Source: Terriglobia bacterium
GTDB lineage: Bacteria; Acidobacteriota; Terriglobia; Terriglobales; Acidobacteriaceae
DNA length: 64,000 nt
Assembly (NCBI GenBank): GCA_020073215.1
Contig: JAIQFO010000006.1
Span: 1-64,000 of the forward strand
Direction: 5' to 3'
A program made the translations under genes and the position numbers. Below are positions 8,554 through 16,946 of this stretch, piece after piece (positions within the stretch are counted from its first letter, which is position 1; each line of letters begins with the position of its first letter). The notes below the pieces were generated by a model. The model searched no databases and had not been told where the DNA came from. It worked only from the letters and a program-made list of their open reading frames with translations.

Positions 8554-8754
8554 GCTAATGCCTGTCGAGGTCAGAAACGTGTGATTTGAAGCGGGAACTT
8601 TGTTATTGCTGATTACTGTCGTAATCGGCCGAAGCTTGCGACGCTACCTGATGCGCCATTAGCGGGTTGTGGAGTGATCGGCTGGAGTGAGTCCCTCATC
8701 GTCCAGTGCTTTTGGATCGGTACCCAAGCACCTCGAATGAATACCCAGGTCTTT

Positions 8755-9468
8755 CTACCGCAACAACTCCCCCAGTTCCCTTGGTGTCTCCACCACCACA
8801 TCCGGAGCCACCGCTTCCAGCGTGTGCGGCGCAAATCCGTAAGTCACGCCGCAAGTCCACAACCCGGCATTGCGCCCCGTCAAAACGTCAACCGACGAAT
8901 CTCCAATGATCAGCGCCTCATCCGCGGCCACGCCTACTTCCTGCAGGATGGTCCGCACCCCCAGCGGATCGGGCTTCTTCGTCGTAAAGCTGTTGCCGCC
9001 GTACACGCTCACGAAGAAATCCCCCAGCCCCAGGGCCTGCACAATCTGGCGCGAAGGATTGACCGGCTTGTTCGAGAGCACGGCCATCTGGCGTGGCAAA
9101 CGTTGGCGGACAGGAGTGTCCGCCCTACATGTGCCGTTAGCCAGCGCCGCCAGCACCTCCGGAATCCCCTCATAAACCGTGGTGTGGTCAAGCTTGTGCA
9201 CCCGGTAGTAGGCCAGAAAATACTCCATCGCGCCCTGAAGGAGCGCCTCGTCATCCGTGTCCGCAAGCGCGCGGCGCACCAGCGTCGGGGCGCCGTCTCC
9301 GACATAGCTGGCAATGACATCGCCGTCCAGTTCCGGACGCCCAAAATGCCGCAACATCGCATTCACCGAGTGAATCAAATCCAGCCGGGAGTCAATCAGC
9401 GTGCCATCCAGGTCAAACACCAGCAAGCGGACAAGATGCGGATCAAACGGATGCAGGAAACGAATCAT
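8755..9468 (-). CDS. gph: Phosphoglycolate phosphatase-like HAD hydrolase with in-frame repeat insertion
   Basis: A HAD-superfamily phosphatase of 237 residues. Motif I is VFDLDGTLIDS (nucleophile and acid Asp), motif II is AVLSNK, and motif III/IV is KKPDPLGV...IIGDSSVDVLTGRNAG. The alpha-helical cap and the VGDGAPTLVRRAL segment fit the Gph/PGP clade, which dephosphorylates 2-phosphoglycolate; the close relatives include pyrophosphatase and AHBA-type enzymes, so the substrate is inferred. Just before motif II about 14 residues (TCRADTPVRQRLPR) are encoded by a palindromic repeat and are absent from usual family members. The gene is divergent from the E1 dehydrogenase gene. Confidence 0.85.
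   Translation of the reverse strand: MIRFLHPFDPHLVRLLVFDLDGTLIDSRLDLIHSVNAMLRHFGRPELDGDVIASYVGDGAPTLVRRALADTDDEALLQGAMEYFLAYYRVHKLDHTTVYEGIPEVLAALANGTCRADTPVRQRLPRQMAVLSNKPVNPSRQIVQALGLGDFFVSVYGGNSFTTKKPDPLGVRTILQEVGVAADEALIIGDSSVDVLTGRNAGLWTCGVTYGFAPHTLEAVAPDVVVETPRELGELLR
9105..9124. repeat. Palindromic element inserted in the gph coding sequence
   Basis: GGCGGACA-GGAG-TGTCCGCC forms two perfect 8-base arms around a 4-base loop. It lies inside gph, immediately before HAD motif II, and is read through in frame. It has the same design as the elements at 55899 (GCGCGGACA-CTCT-TGTCCGCGC) and 62934. Confidence 0.8.
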
Positions 9469-9485
9469 GAGCTTTCAGGATAACG

Positions 9486-9557
9486 CAGTACCCAGTACCC
9501 AGTAGCCATCACCCAGAAAAAGAAAACTGGGTACCGGCTACTGGGTACTGGGTACTG
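9486..9557. repeat. Long inverted repeat in the gph/E1 divergent intergenic region
   Basis: Two perfect 22-base arms (left starts CAGTACCCAGTACCC, right ends GGGTACTGGGTACTG) at 9486-9507 and 9536-9557 enclose a nested ACCCAG/CTGGGT pair. Each arm is itself a heptad-like tandem repeat. Because it sits upstream of both divergent genes it is not a terminator for either. It would form a strong hairpin or cruciform. Confidence 0.8.
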
Positions 9558-9612
9558 ACTTCCTGATTTACAATGTTCCGGGGCTGAAACTCCGTGGGGT
9601 GAGAACCGCAGC

Positions 9613-11862
9613 ATGGCCACGACCAAAGTCGATCCCAAGCTGAACGAAACCGACATCGCGAAGAAGGCCAAAATCTTTCAGGGCCTGACCGGCCAGCAAC
9701 TCATCGATGCGTATCGCATCATGTTCACCTCGCGCCGCGTGGACGACCGCGAGATCCTGCTCAAGCGCCAGCAAAAGGTCTTCTTCCAGATTTCGGGCGC
9801 CGGCCACGAAGCCCTGGGGGTCGCTGCGGCTCTTGCCCTGAAGCCGGCCTACGACTGGTTCTATCCTTATTATCGCGACCGGGCGCTGTGTCTCGCCCTG
9901 GGCGCAACCCCGCTCGAAATGCTGCTCGGCGCTGTGGGCGCGGCCGACGATCCCAGTTCCGGCGGACGCCAGATGCCCTCGCACTGGGCCTTCAAGCGGC
10001 TCAACGTTGTCACCCAGTCGTCTTGCACCGGCACCCAGATTCTGCAAGCCGTCGGATGCGCCGAAGCCGGCCGCTATTTAGCCAGGCATCCGCACGCCTC
10101 GCAAAAAGCCGCGGGCGATTACCGCCAGTTCAAGGACGTGCAGTTCCAGGGCGACGAAATCACCTACGTCTCGCTCGGCGAGGGCACCTCGAGTGAAGGT
10201 GAATTCTGGGAGGCGCTGAACACCGCCGCCAACCGCCGACTGCCGGTAATTTTTTGCGTGGAAGACAACCAATACGCGATTTCCGTGCCCGTCGAAGTGC
10301 AGACCGCCGGCGGCAATATTTCGCGCCTGGTTTCCGGCTTCCCCAACTTCCATTTCGAAGAAATTGACGGCACCGATCCCGTCGTCGCCTACGCGGCCTT
10401 CCGGCGCGCGGCCGACTATTGCCGCGCCGGCAACGGCCCGGCGTTTGTCCACGCCCATGTGATCCGTCCTTATTCCCACTCGCTCTCCGACGACGAGCGC
10501 CTTTACCGCCCTGACTCCGAACGCCAGGCTGATGCCGCGCGCGACCCAGTTCCGCGCCTGCAAATGTTCCTGCTGCGCGAGGGGATCCTGGACGAAAAAG
10601 GGATCAACCAAATCGAGAAGGAAGTCGAAGAACAGATTCAGGCCGATGCCGACCGCGCCCTCGATGCCGCCATACCGCAGCCGGAAACCATCTACCACTA
10701 CGTGTACTCGCCCGATCTTGATCCCACGTCCGCGGCTTTTGAAACTCATCCGGCATTGGCCGCTCCCGAGGCCCATGCCGAGGCCAAACGCTCCGCCGTG
10801 CCCGACAAGGCACCGCACAACAAGACGTCGCAAAATAAAACCATGGCGGACCTGATCAACGCCACCTTGCGCGACGAGATGCGCCGCGATGAGCGCATTG
10901 TTATTTTCGGCGAAGACGTCGCCGACGCCAGCCGCGACCAATATCTGAAGCAGAAGCTGATCAAGGGTAAGGGCGGAGTCTTCAAGCTGACCTCGGGCCT
11001 GCAAATGGAATTTGGCTCCGACCGCGTCTTCAACTCTCCGCTGGCCGAAGCCAACATCATCGGCCGCGCCACCGGCATGGCCACCCGGGGATTGAAGCCC
11101 GTGGTCGAGATCCAGTTCTTCGATTACATCTGGCCGGCGATGATGCAGCTGCGCGACGAACTTCCCATCATCCGCTGGCGCTCGAACAACGCCTACTCTG
11201 CGCCCGCCGTGGTCCGCGTCGCGATTGGCGGCTATCTGACGGGCGGCGCGATTTATCATTCGCAGTGCGGCGAGAGCATCTTCACCCATACCCCAGGATT
11301 GCGCGTCGTCTTCCCTTCCAACGCCCTCGACGCCGCGGGCCTGCTGCGTACGGCGATCCGGTGCGATGACCCGGTCCTGTTTCTCGAACACAAACGCCTC
11401 TACCGCGAAACCTACGGCCGCGCGCCCTATCCCGGCCCGGAGTACATGATCCCGTTCGGAAAAGCGAAAGTCGTGCAGCCCGGAACCGACCTGACCGTCA
11501 TCACCTACGGCGCGGTGGTTCCCCGTGCGCTGCAAGCCGCGCAAAAACTCGAGCGCGAGCATCACGTCAGCGTCGAGCTGATCGACCTGCGCTGCTTAAA
11601 TCCGTTTGACTGGGATGCGATTGCCGCGTCGGTCAAGAAGACCAACCGCGCCTTGATTGCCTACGAAGACTCGCTGAGCTGGGGATACGGGGCCGAAATC
11701 GCCGCCCGCATCGCCGACCAGCTCTTCCATCACCTCGATGCTCCGGTGAAGCGAGTGGCCGCCACCGACACTTTCGTCGCCTATCAGCCAATTCTGGAGA
11801 ACGCCATCCTGCCGCAAGCCAGCGATCTGTTCCGGGCGATGAAAGAGTTGGCGGAATTCTGA
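9613..11862 (+). CDS. 2-oxo acid dehydrogenase E1, fused alpha and beta subunits
   Basis: This 749-residue protein joins an E1-alpha half (residues 1 to about 370: [29 protein letters not shown], thiamine-diphosphate region [15 protein letters not shown]...EDNQYAISV) to an E1-beta half (from about 410: [58 protein letters not shown]). Such single-chain E1 proteins decarboxylate a branched-chain 2-oxo acid or pyruvate and pass the acyl group to lipoyl-E2. The position usually written GDG...NN in the cofactor motif reads GEG...DN here. No E2 or E3 gene is in the window. The linker between the halves (around '[19 protein letters not shown]') is low-complexity. Confidence 0.9.
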   Translation: MATTKVDPKLNETDIAKKAKIFQGLTGQQLIDAYRIMFTSRRVDDREILLKRQQKVFFQISGAGHEALGVAAALALKPAYDWFYPYYRDRALCLALGATPLEMLLGAVGAADDPSSGGRQMPSHWAFKRLNVVTQSSCTGTQILQAVGCAEAGRYLARHPHASQKAAGDYRQFKDVQFQGDEITYVSLGEGTSSEGEFWEALNTAANRRLPVIFCVEDNQYAISVPVEVQTAGGNISRLVSGFPNFHFEEIDGTDPVVAYAAFRRAADYCRAGNGPAFVHAHVIRPYSHSLSDDERLYRPDSERQADAARDPVPRLQMFLLREGILDEKGINQIEKEVEEQIQADADRALDAAIPQPETIYHYVYSPDLDPTSAAFETHPALAAPEAHAEAKRSAVPDKAPHNKTSQNKTMADLINATLRDEMRRDERIVIFGEDVADASRDQYLKQKLIKGKGGVFKLTSGLQMEFGSDRVFNSPLAEANIIGRATGMATRGLKPVVEIQFFDYIWPAMMQLRDELPIIRWRSNNAYSAPAVVRVAIGGYLTGGAIYHSQCGESIFTHTPGLRVVFPSNALDAAGLLRTAIRCDDPVLFLEHKRLYRETYGRAPYPGPEYMIPFGKAKVVQPGTDLTVITYGAVVPRALQAAQKLEREHHVSVELIDLRCLNPFDWDAIAASVKKTNRALIAYEDSLSWGYGAEIAARIADQLFHHLDAPVKRVAATDTFVAYQPILENAILPQASDLFRAMKELAEF

Positions 11863-11933
11863 AAGTCATGCTGTTCGCTATTAGCTCTTAGCGGTTAGGA
11901 TTCGACAGCCTCGGAGGGGCGACCGACCTTAGT

Positions 11934-11951
11934 CCCGCGCTTCAGCGCGGG
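11934..11951. repeat. Short hairpin repeat (CCCGCGC-TTCA-GCGCGGG)
   Basis: A perfect 7-base-arm hairpin lies between the convergent E1 and DoxX genes. Its loop-and-arm sequence GCGCTTCAGCGC resembles the dispersed element at 24626 and 31055. It could also help terminate transcription from either side. Confidence 0.5.
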
Positions 11952-11994
11952 GTAAAGTGGAATGCGAGATCAAGTCTCGGAGGGACGCCCGAGC

Positions 11995-12417
11995 CTACCC
12001 CTTCCTCGCTTTGCTCGGACCGCCCCCGCCTTTCCCGAAATTAAATCCCCATGGCCCGCCGCCAAAACAAAGCAGCGCCAACGCAATCGTAGCCACCGCC
12101 ATGGGAAATTCGTACCCGCCATTGCCCACGAGCCCGTTTTTGAAGTGCACCTTCCAGATGGCGACCCCCATCTCGATGGCGAACGCAAGCGAGAAAAAGC
12201 GCGTGCCCAATCCCAGCACAATCCCAATTCCGCCAAAGAATTCTGTCCCGGTGGAAAGATAGGCCATCCAGCGAGGGAGGCCGAGCGAACCCACCATGTC
12301 CATGTGGTGATGGAATCCACCAAACACTTTGTGATAGCCGTGCGCGATCAGGATGGCTCCGAGAACGAGTCGCATCACAAGCAGCGCCAAAGGCTGCAGC
12401 CGATTGAGAAAATTCAC
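11995..12417 (-). CDS. DoxX family membrane protein
   Basis: The 140-residue product has four hydrophobic segments and the DoxX signature near the N terminus (MRLVLGAILIAHGYHKVFGGF). Family members are small inner-membrane proteins linked to quinone or thiosulfate oxidation or to redox stress, but most are uncharacterised. It ends with a lysine/glycine-rich tail and is convergent to the E1 gene. A tandem AGGTGTC tract lies just upstream of its start. Confidence 0.85.
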   Translation of the reverse strand: MNFLNRLQPLALLVMRLVLGAILIAHGYHKVFGGFHHHMDMVGSLGLPRWMAYLSTGTEFFGGIGIVLGLGTRFFSLAFAIEMGVAIWKVHFKNGLVGNGGYEFPMAVATIALALLCFGGGPWGFNFGKGGGGPSKARKG

Positions 12418-12446
12418 GCAAACCCCTCCAGATAGGTCTTAGTGCC

Positions 12447-12486
12447 GGGTCTTAGGTGTCAGGTGTCAGGTGTCAGGTGTCAGGTC
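12447..12486. repeat. Heptanucleotide tandem repeat (AGGTGTC)n
   Basis: About four copies of AGGTGTC run in tandem, with degenerate flanks (TCTTAGG, TCTCAGG). A matching inverted half (CTGACACCT) lies at about 12549. The same words recur at 16185-16290 before smpB. Confidence 0.7.
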
Positions 12487-12561
12487 TCAGGAAATCCATC
12501 CCGACCCGATGCCAGCCAAGTTGTGAGGGGCGCCGGTCTTCCTGAGATCTGACACCTGGTC

Positions 12562-12993
12562 TTACCAGGTCGAGTACGCGGTGCCATCGCTGCTTGCCTG
12601 TTCCGAACCGCTATGGCAACCCACAATGCCAGGCTCGGTCTGGTCGATGGACTTGAGCGAGTCTTCCTGTTCGCACTGCCAGGTGTCGCTGCTGCCGGTA
12701 ATGTCTTTCGGGACCGTTTTCAGATATCCCGCCGAGACCAGGTCGGCCAGCGACTGCGGCGCTTTTTGCTTGTCGAGCGTGTACTGATCGATGACTTTGT
12801 TCAGCGTCGCCAGATTCTGTCTCAGCGTGGTTTCGCGCGCCCGGATGATGCTCTGGTTGTACATCGGCAGCGCAATCGACAGCAGAATCAGGATCAGGCT
12901 GATGACCACCACCATTTCAATCAGGGTGAAGCCCCGATGACGGAATTTGGCATTGCGGAATTTGGGTTGTGCCGCTTTGGACTCGAATTTCAT
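12562..12993 (-). CDS. Type II secretion/type IV pilus-like pseudopilin (GspG-like)
   Basis: This 143-residue pilin-like protein has a prepilin leader with the cleavage and methylation motif GFTLIEMVVV and a hydrophobic helix (SLILILLSIALPMY), then a GspG-type soluble domain (LNKVIDQYTLDKQKAPQSLADLVSAGYL). Prepilin peptidase would cleave after the glycine. The C-terminal segment has two cysteines (WQCEQED, GCHSG) that could pair. It starts immediately after the stop codon of the other pseudopilin (no gap), so the two are translationally coupled. Confidence 0.85.
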   Translation of the reverse strand: MKFESKAAQPKFRNAKFRHRGFTLIEMVVVISLILILLSIALPMYNQSIIRARETTLRQNLATLNKVIDQYTLDKQKAPQSLADLVSAGYLKTVPKDITGSSDTWQCEQEDSLKSIDQTEPGIVGCHSGSEQASSDGTAYSTW

Positions 12994-13479
12994 CTACCAG
13001 TCCTTATACTTTGTACCGTCCAAAGCGGTTTTGTCCGACTTGGTGTAAACGTCGAACACGTTCTGACCACCCCAGGAATCGGAGTCTTTATCATCCTGCA
13101 TGGAGCGCAATCCCCATTCCTGTTTGGTCATGGGATCGACCGGGATGCGGCGGAGAAACTTTACCTTCTTGCCGGCAACATCCACGCCATTCACCAGCGT
13201 GTCCAGATCCGGAGGATAGTTTTCGCTCCCCACCTTGGTTTGGAAGCCACCCCGATCGGCAGCGTCTTTGTAGCGATCGATGGCGTCGCGCATCATCCAC
13301 AAGTCTTCGCGCAATTCGTGCTCGCGCTCACGGTAGATCGTCATTCTTACTAGCGGAAACGCCGCCCCCACCAGGATGCCCAGGATGGCGGTCGCAACAA
13401 TCAACTCGATCAGCGTAAACCCGCGCTGTCGCCTGGAAACCACGAACCTGGTGTTTGTCGACTGGCTCATAATACCCAT
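12994..13479 (-). CDS. gspG: Major pseudopilin GspG-like protein
   Basis: The 161-residue product carries the prepilin motif RGFTLIELIVATAILGILVGAAFP and a GspG-like globular part (LREDLWMMRDAIDRYKDAADRG, PPDLDTLVNGV, LRRIPVDPMTKQEWGLRS). Major pseudopilins form the extruding fibre of the type II secretion system. The second pseudopilin gene follows directly, and a secretin gene lies upstream on the same strand. The conserved calcium-site region near WGLRSMQDDKDSDSWGGQNVFDV is present. An alternative start is the Met at 13470. Confidence 0.85.
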   Translation of the reverse strand: MGIMSQSTNTRFVVSRRQRGFTLIELIVATAILGILVGAAFPLVRMTIYREREHELREDLWMMRDAIDRYKDAADRGGFQTKVGSENYPPDLDTLVNGVDVAGKKVKFLRRIPVDPMTKQEWGLRSMQDDKDSDSWGGQNVFDVYTKSDKTALDGTKYKDW

Positions 13480-13489
13480 AAGTATCGGC

Positions 13490-13566
13490 TGTCATCCTGA
13501 GCAAGCGAAGGACCTATGTATTTGGCGGCGCAATGCATGGGTCGTTCGCTTCGCTCAGGATGACAG
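13490..13566. repeat. Inverted-repeat element with GTCATCCTGAGC / GCTCAGGATGAC ends
   Basis: The ends TGTCATCCTGAGC...GAAGGACC and its complement face each other across about 40 bases between the secretin and pseudopilin genes. The CCTGAGCGAAG core recurs at about 44740, 44920 and 47355, marking a dispersed repeat family. Confidence 0.7.
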
Positions 13567-13604
13567 TGTGTATTTATGCCGCGAACCTGCGGACATCACA
13601 CTGC

Positions 13605-15953
13605 CTACTGAATCGTAATCGCCGCCTGCGCTCCGTTCATCGCAATCGGCTGCATGGCCGGATCGCGAGCTCCGCCTCGAGTGATGATCAGCGCCGACTG
13701 GCCCGGTGCCTTCGCCATGAAGGTGAGGGTCACGACCGCGCCTTGTCCGGAAACGCCTCCGGCGCCCGGAGGCCGGGTGGCGGTGATTTGCAACGTGCCC
13801 GTGGCCGGATCGTCGCGATGCACCAGCGCCACCGCTTGCCCGTCCTGCGACAGGAATCCGCCGTTCGAGACATTCACCACCGCCAACTGATTTGGATCGT
13901 AGCTCAGTTGCACCGGTACCGAGTACACGTTCTGCCCGCCCGAAACCAGCACATTCACCGTAAAGGTCGACCCCTTGGCCTGGGTCAAAGCAGGCGGATC
14001 AAACAGGAACCCTCCCACCCCGCCCGCCTGATTTTGCGGCGCCGCTCCCTGGGGAGGCGGCGGAGCCGGCGTTGGGGGCGTCGCCGCTTGCGGCGGCGGA
14101 GCCGGCGTTGGGGGCGTCGCCGCTTGCGGCTGCGGAGCGGCCACGGCCGCGCCCGGTGCAGGCGCGGTTTGCGATACTGGGGTTACCGCTGCCGGCTTGC
14201 TGTTGCTGCGTCTCAACTCGATGGCATTCGCCGTACCCACGTCGAGCATGTCCAGATCGCGCGGCGTGTCGCGCCCGCGGATAATATGCGGGATCAGGAC
14301 AAATACGATTTCGTTCTCACGGTGCTCCGTGTCGGTCTCCCCAAAAAGGTATTTCAGGATCGGGATCTGCGCCAGTCCCGGAATCCCGTTCAGCGACCTC
14401 GTCTGCGTGTCCTCCATCATGCCGCCCAGCAGGCTGACTTCGCCATCCTTCAGACGAATCTCGTTCTCGATTTTGCGCTGGCCGATCACCGGCTGGTCGA
14501 TGCCGCCGATGCTCACGTGCGAGGTCACCGCCGAAACGTCCATCGTCAGCTTCAATGAGATTTCCCGCTCCGCTTGCACCCGCGGCGTGATGTCGATGTT
14601 CACGCCCACATCCAGGTATTGAAACTGCGTATTGACCAGCGGGTTGATCCCGACTCCGCCAATGCCCGGCTGGAACGACCCGGTCGCCACCGGCACCCGA
14701 TCGCCAATCTTCAGCGTCGCCTTCTGCCCGTCCAGTGCCCGGATCTGCGGATTCTGGATGAGCTTCGTGTTCGAGTCGCCCAACAATGCCGTCGCGGTTG
14801 CCTGCGGAATCGTCACTTGGAAGTCGGTGGCGTTCAGGTTGGCCAAGGTATTCAGATTGATGCCGTTCGTCGATGGATTTGTAGTACTCGTCGTCGTGGT
14901 GGTAGTGGTATTAGTGTTCACATTGGGCTGCAGTTGCACCGAGGCGCTGGTCGGAGGGTTGATTCCAAGCTTGCGTGTTTTGTCGCGGCTCACCTGCATC
15001 ACCGCCACTTCAATCAGCACCTCGGGCTTCGCCTTATCGAGATCGTCCACCAGCTTCTGCGCCAGCGCCATCTGGTCCGGCGTGCCCCGCACCACAATCG
15101 CTCCCTGCGAGGGCAACTGCTGAATCCGGCTCACTTCGAGGATGGTGCGCATCGCGTTCACTACATCCTGCAACTCGGTGGGCTGGGAAAGGTTCGAAAG
15201 GTAAAAGGTTTTGATGACGTTTTGTTCCAGCTCTTTCCGCTTCGCGGGATTGTCTTGCGCCACAAAAATCGTATTCGGCGTCACCGGGCGCCAAAAGGTT
15301 TTAGTCTCGAACGAGATGACTTCGAGCGCGTCTTCGAGCGTCACCCCATTCAGCTCAATGCGCGCCTGTTTCGGCGCGTAATCCGGATCGAAAAGCACGT
15401 TGATGCCGGCCAGTTTGCCCACCGTCTCGTAGATCACATTGGTTTTTTCCGTGACCTTGAGCGTGATCGGCACGTTGGCCAGCGGAGCCAGTTCCACCGG
15501 GCCCTGCGCCGATTCCAATCGCCGGCGCAGCGGGGTCGCGCGCGCCGCCGAGGCCTGCGGTTGCGGATTCTGCGCCTCCCGAATCATCTGCTGGGTGCGC
15601 TTCAGTTCCTGCTGGGCGATGAACGAAGAAGGATCGGTCTCGAGCGCCTTCTGGAACTGCGCCAGCGCCTCGTCGAGCTTCCCCGCATCGCGCAAAATCT
15701 GCCCGCGATGCACCTCGGACGCAGCCGCCAGAAAACGGTTCCGCTCGAACGCGGTCCGATATCTCAGGTCTTTCGGCTTGAGGTTGTAGGCTTGCTTGAA
15801 ATAGTCGAAAGCCTGCTCGTAGTTCTGCCGCGCCTCGGCATCTTGACCCTTATCGTAAAGCGCCTTGGCAGAATCTATCTTCTTGGCGAAAGCGGGAAGG
15901 CTTAAACAGAGCATCAGCAGTACAACCGGGGCCGGACGGATCAGGCGTCTCAT
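13605..15953 (-). CDS. gspD: Type II secretion secretin (GspD-like) with TPR N-terminus and cohesin-like C-terminus
   Basis: The start is set at MRRLIRPAPVVLLMLC, a signal peptide preceded by GAGG; the longer ORF-track start has no support. Order of domains: signal peptide; TPR repeats (ALYDKGQDAEARQNYEQAFDYF); N-domain (LEDALEVISFETKTFWRPV); secretin core with VPVATGSF-like and SLLGGMMEDTQTRSLNGIPGLAQIPILKYLFG, the last being the conserved secretin signature; proline-rich linker with a 12-residue tandem repeat (PQAATPPTPAPP); C-terminal beta domain (LVSGGQNVYSVPVQLSYDPNQLAV) that looks like a cohesin fold. It would form the outer-membrane channel. The pseudopilin genes follow downstream. Confidence 0.9.
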   Translation of the reverse strand: MRRLIRPAPVVLLMLCLSLPAFAKKIDSAKALYDKGQDAEARQNYEQAFDYFKQAYNLKPKDLRYRTAFERNRFLAAASEVHRGQILRDAGKLDEALAQFQKALETDPSSFIAQQELKRTQQMIREAQNPQPQASAARATPLRRRLESAQGPVELAPLANVPITLKVTEKTNVIYETVGKLAGINVLFDPDYAPKQARIELNGVTLEDALEVISFETKTFWRPVTPNTIFVAQDNPAKRKELEQNVIKTFYLSNLSQPTELQDVVNAMRTILEVSRIQQLPSQGAIVVRGTPDQMALAQKLVDDLDKAKPEVLIEVAVMQVSRDKTRKLGINPPTSASVQLQPNVNTNTTTTTTTSTTNPSTNGINLNTLANLNATDFQVTIPQATATALLGDSNTKLIQNPQIRALDGQKATLKIGDRVPVATGSFQPGIGGVGINPLVNTQFQYLDVGVNIDITPRVQAEREISLKLTMDVSAVTSHVSIGGIDQPVIGQRKIENEIRLKDGEVSLLGGMMEDTQTRSLNGIPGLAQIPILKYLFGETDTEHRENEIVFVLIPHIIRGRDTPRDLDMLDVGTANAIELRRSNSKPAAVTPVSQTAPAPGAAVAAPQPQAATPPTPAPPPQAATPPTPAPPPPQGAAPQNQAGGVGGFLFDPPALTQAKGSTFTVNVLVSGGQNVYSVPVQLSYDPNQLAVVNVSNGGFLSQDGQAVALVHRDDPATGTLQITATRPPGAGGVSGQGAVVTLTFMAKAPGQSALIITRGGARDPAMQPIAMNGAQAAITIQ
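14060..14135 (-). repeat. 36-base in-frame tandem duplication in the secretin linker
   Basis: The unit beginning GCCGGCGTTGGGGGCGTCGC occurs at 14065 and 14101, exactly 36 bases apart and identical over its length. It encodes two copies of PQAATPPTPAPP in the flexible linker before the cohesin-like domain. Confidence 0.75.
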
Positions 15954-16184
15954 CAAGAAGTCCTCATGAAAATCTCTCTCGCCGGGCGGCGACACCGGCC
16001 CAAGCTCGCCCACCCCGTTTCGTCCAACCAGGACCCATTTCGCCAGCCGAAATCGCAAACGGGCTGTCGGTCCCAGGGGCCGTCACGCGCAAAAGTACCG
16101 GAAAATCGGATTATAGCATTGCCTCAAGGTGCATCCGAAGTGATTGGTAGGGCGGTGTTTACACTCATTAGTACCTGTCCTACC

Positions 16185-16290
16185 AGGTGTCAGTCTCAGG
16201 TCTTAGGTCTCAGGACAAACCCAGATCTCGAAACGCACCTGTGGTTCGCCTTTCCCGAGACCTTGGACCTGACACCTGAGACCGGCCGTG
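16185..16290. repeat. AGGTGTC/AGGTCTC heptad repeats upstream of smpB
   Basis: Direct and inverted copies of AGGTGTC, AGGTCTT and AGGTCTC flank about 55 bases and could pair (left CAGGTCTTAGGTCTCAGG, right CCTGACACCTGAGACC in part). The tract lies between the divergent secretin and smpB genes and matches the tract at 12447. Confidence 0.65.
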
Positions 16291-16309
16291 TTACTTTCTT
16301 TTTAATACC

Positions 16310-16840
16310 ATGGCCAAGCAGACTACTCACCAGATCCAGCCCAATCGGGAGAAGAATCCGCGCCGCCAGCCCACGGCTTCCGGCGAAAAGGACGCCGCTG
16401 TCAACAGGAACGCCAGCCACAACTATTTCTTGCTGGAAAAATTCGAGGCCGGAGTCGCGCTCACCGGAACCGAGGTCAAATCCATCCGCTCGGGCAAGAC
16501 CAATCTTAAGGACGCCTACGGCCTGATCAAAGACGGCGAACTCTGGCTCCTCAACTGCCACATCGGCCCCTACGACCATGGCAATTACGCCAATCATGCC
16601 GCCCTGCGCACCCGCAAGCTCCTGGTTCACAAGGAAGAAATTCGCAAGCTCGTCGGCAAAACCCAGCAAAAGGGACTCACGCTGATCCCCACCCGCGTGT
16701 ATTTCAAGAACGGAAAAATTAAAGTCGAACTCGCCCTCGCCAAGGGCAAACAGTTATGGGACAAGCGCGAAACCGAGCGCCGTCGCACCGCCGACAAGGA
16801 AGCCCGCGAGGCCATCTCCAGGGGAAGAAAACAAGGTTAG
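16310..16840 (+). CDS. smpB: SsrA-binding protein SmpB
   Basis: SmpB binds tmRNA and delivers it to stalled ribosomes for trans-translation. The 176-residue product has the family core: ASHNYFLLEKFEAGVALTGTEVKSIR, LKDAYGLIKDGELWLLNCHI, RTRKLLVHKEEIRKLVG, GLTLIPTRVYFKNGKIKVELALAKGK, and a basic C-terminal tail (RRTADKEAREAISRGRKQG) that enters the mRNA channel. The N terminus is about 25 residues longer than usual and Lys/Arg-rich. No tmRNA gene is visible next to it. Confidence 0.97.
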   Translation: MAKQTTHQIQPNREKNPRRQPTASGEKDAAVNRNASHNYFLLEKFEAGVALTGTEVKSIRSGKTNLKDAYGLIKDGELWLLNCHIGPYDHGNYANHAALRTRKLLVHKEEIRKLVGKTQQKGLTLIPTRVYFKNGKIKVELALAKGKQLWDKRETERRRTADKEAREAISRGRKQG

Positions 16841-16946
16841 GGCGAGGGCGAAGGCTCTTTCCTCCCCACGAACCTCAGTGCCTGCGCGGCCCATTCTCCG
16901 CATCTTACTCAACGTGCTACCCTCGAACCCGGAGACGAACACTGCC

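Noticed and set aside
9486-9557. Terminator interpretation of the 22-base hairpin
   Set aside because: It is upstream of both divergent genes, so it is at neither 3' end.
10078-11565. 495-residue minus-strand ORF
   Set aside because: Antisense shadow of the fused E1 gene, which has clear motifs; long antisense ORFs are expected at high G+C.
14574-15905. 443-residue plus-strand ORF
   Set aside because: Antisense of the secretin gene, His/Arg-rich composition, no domain.
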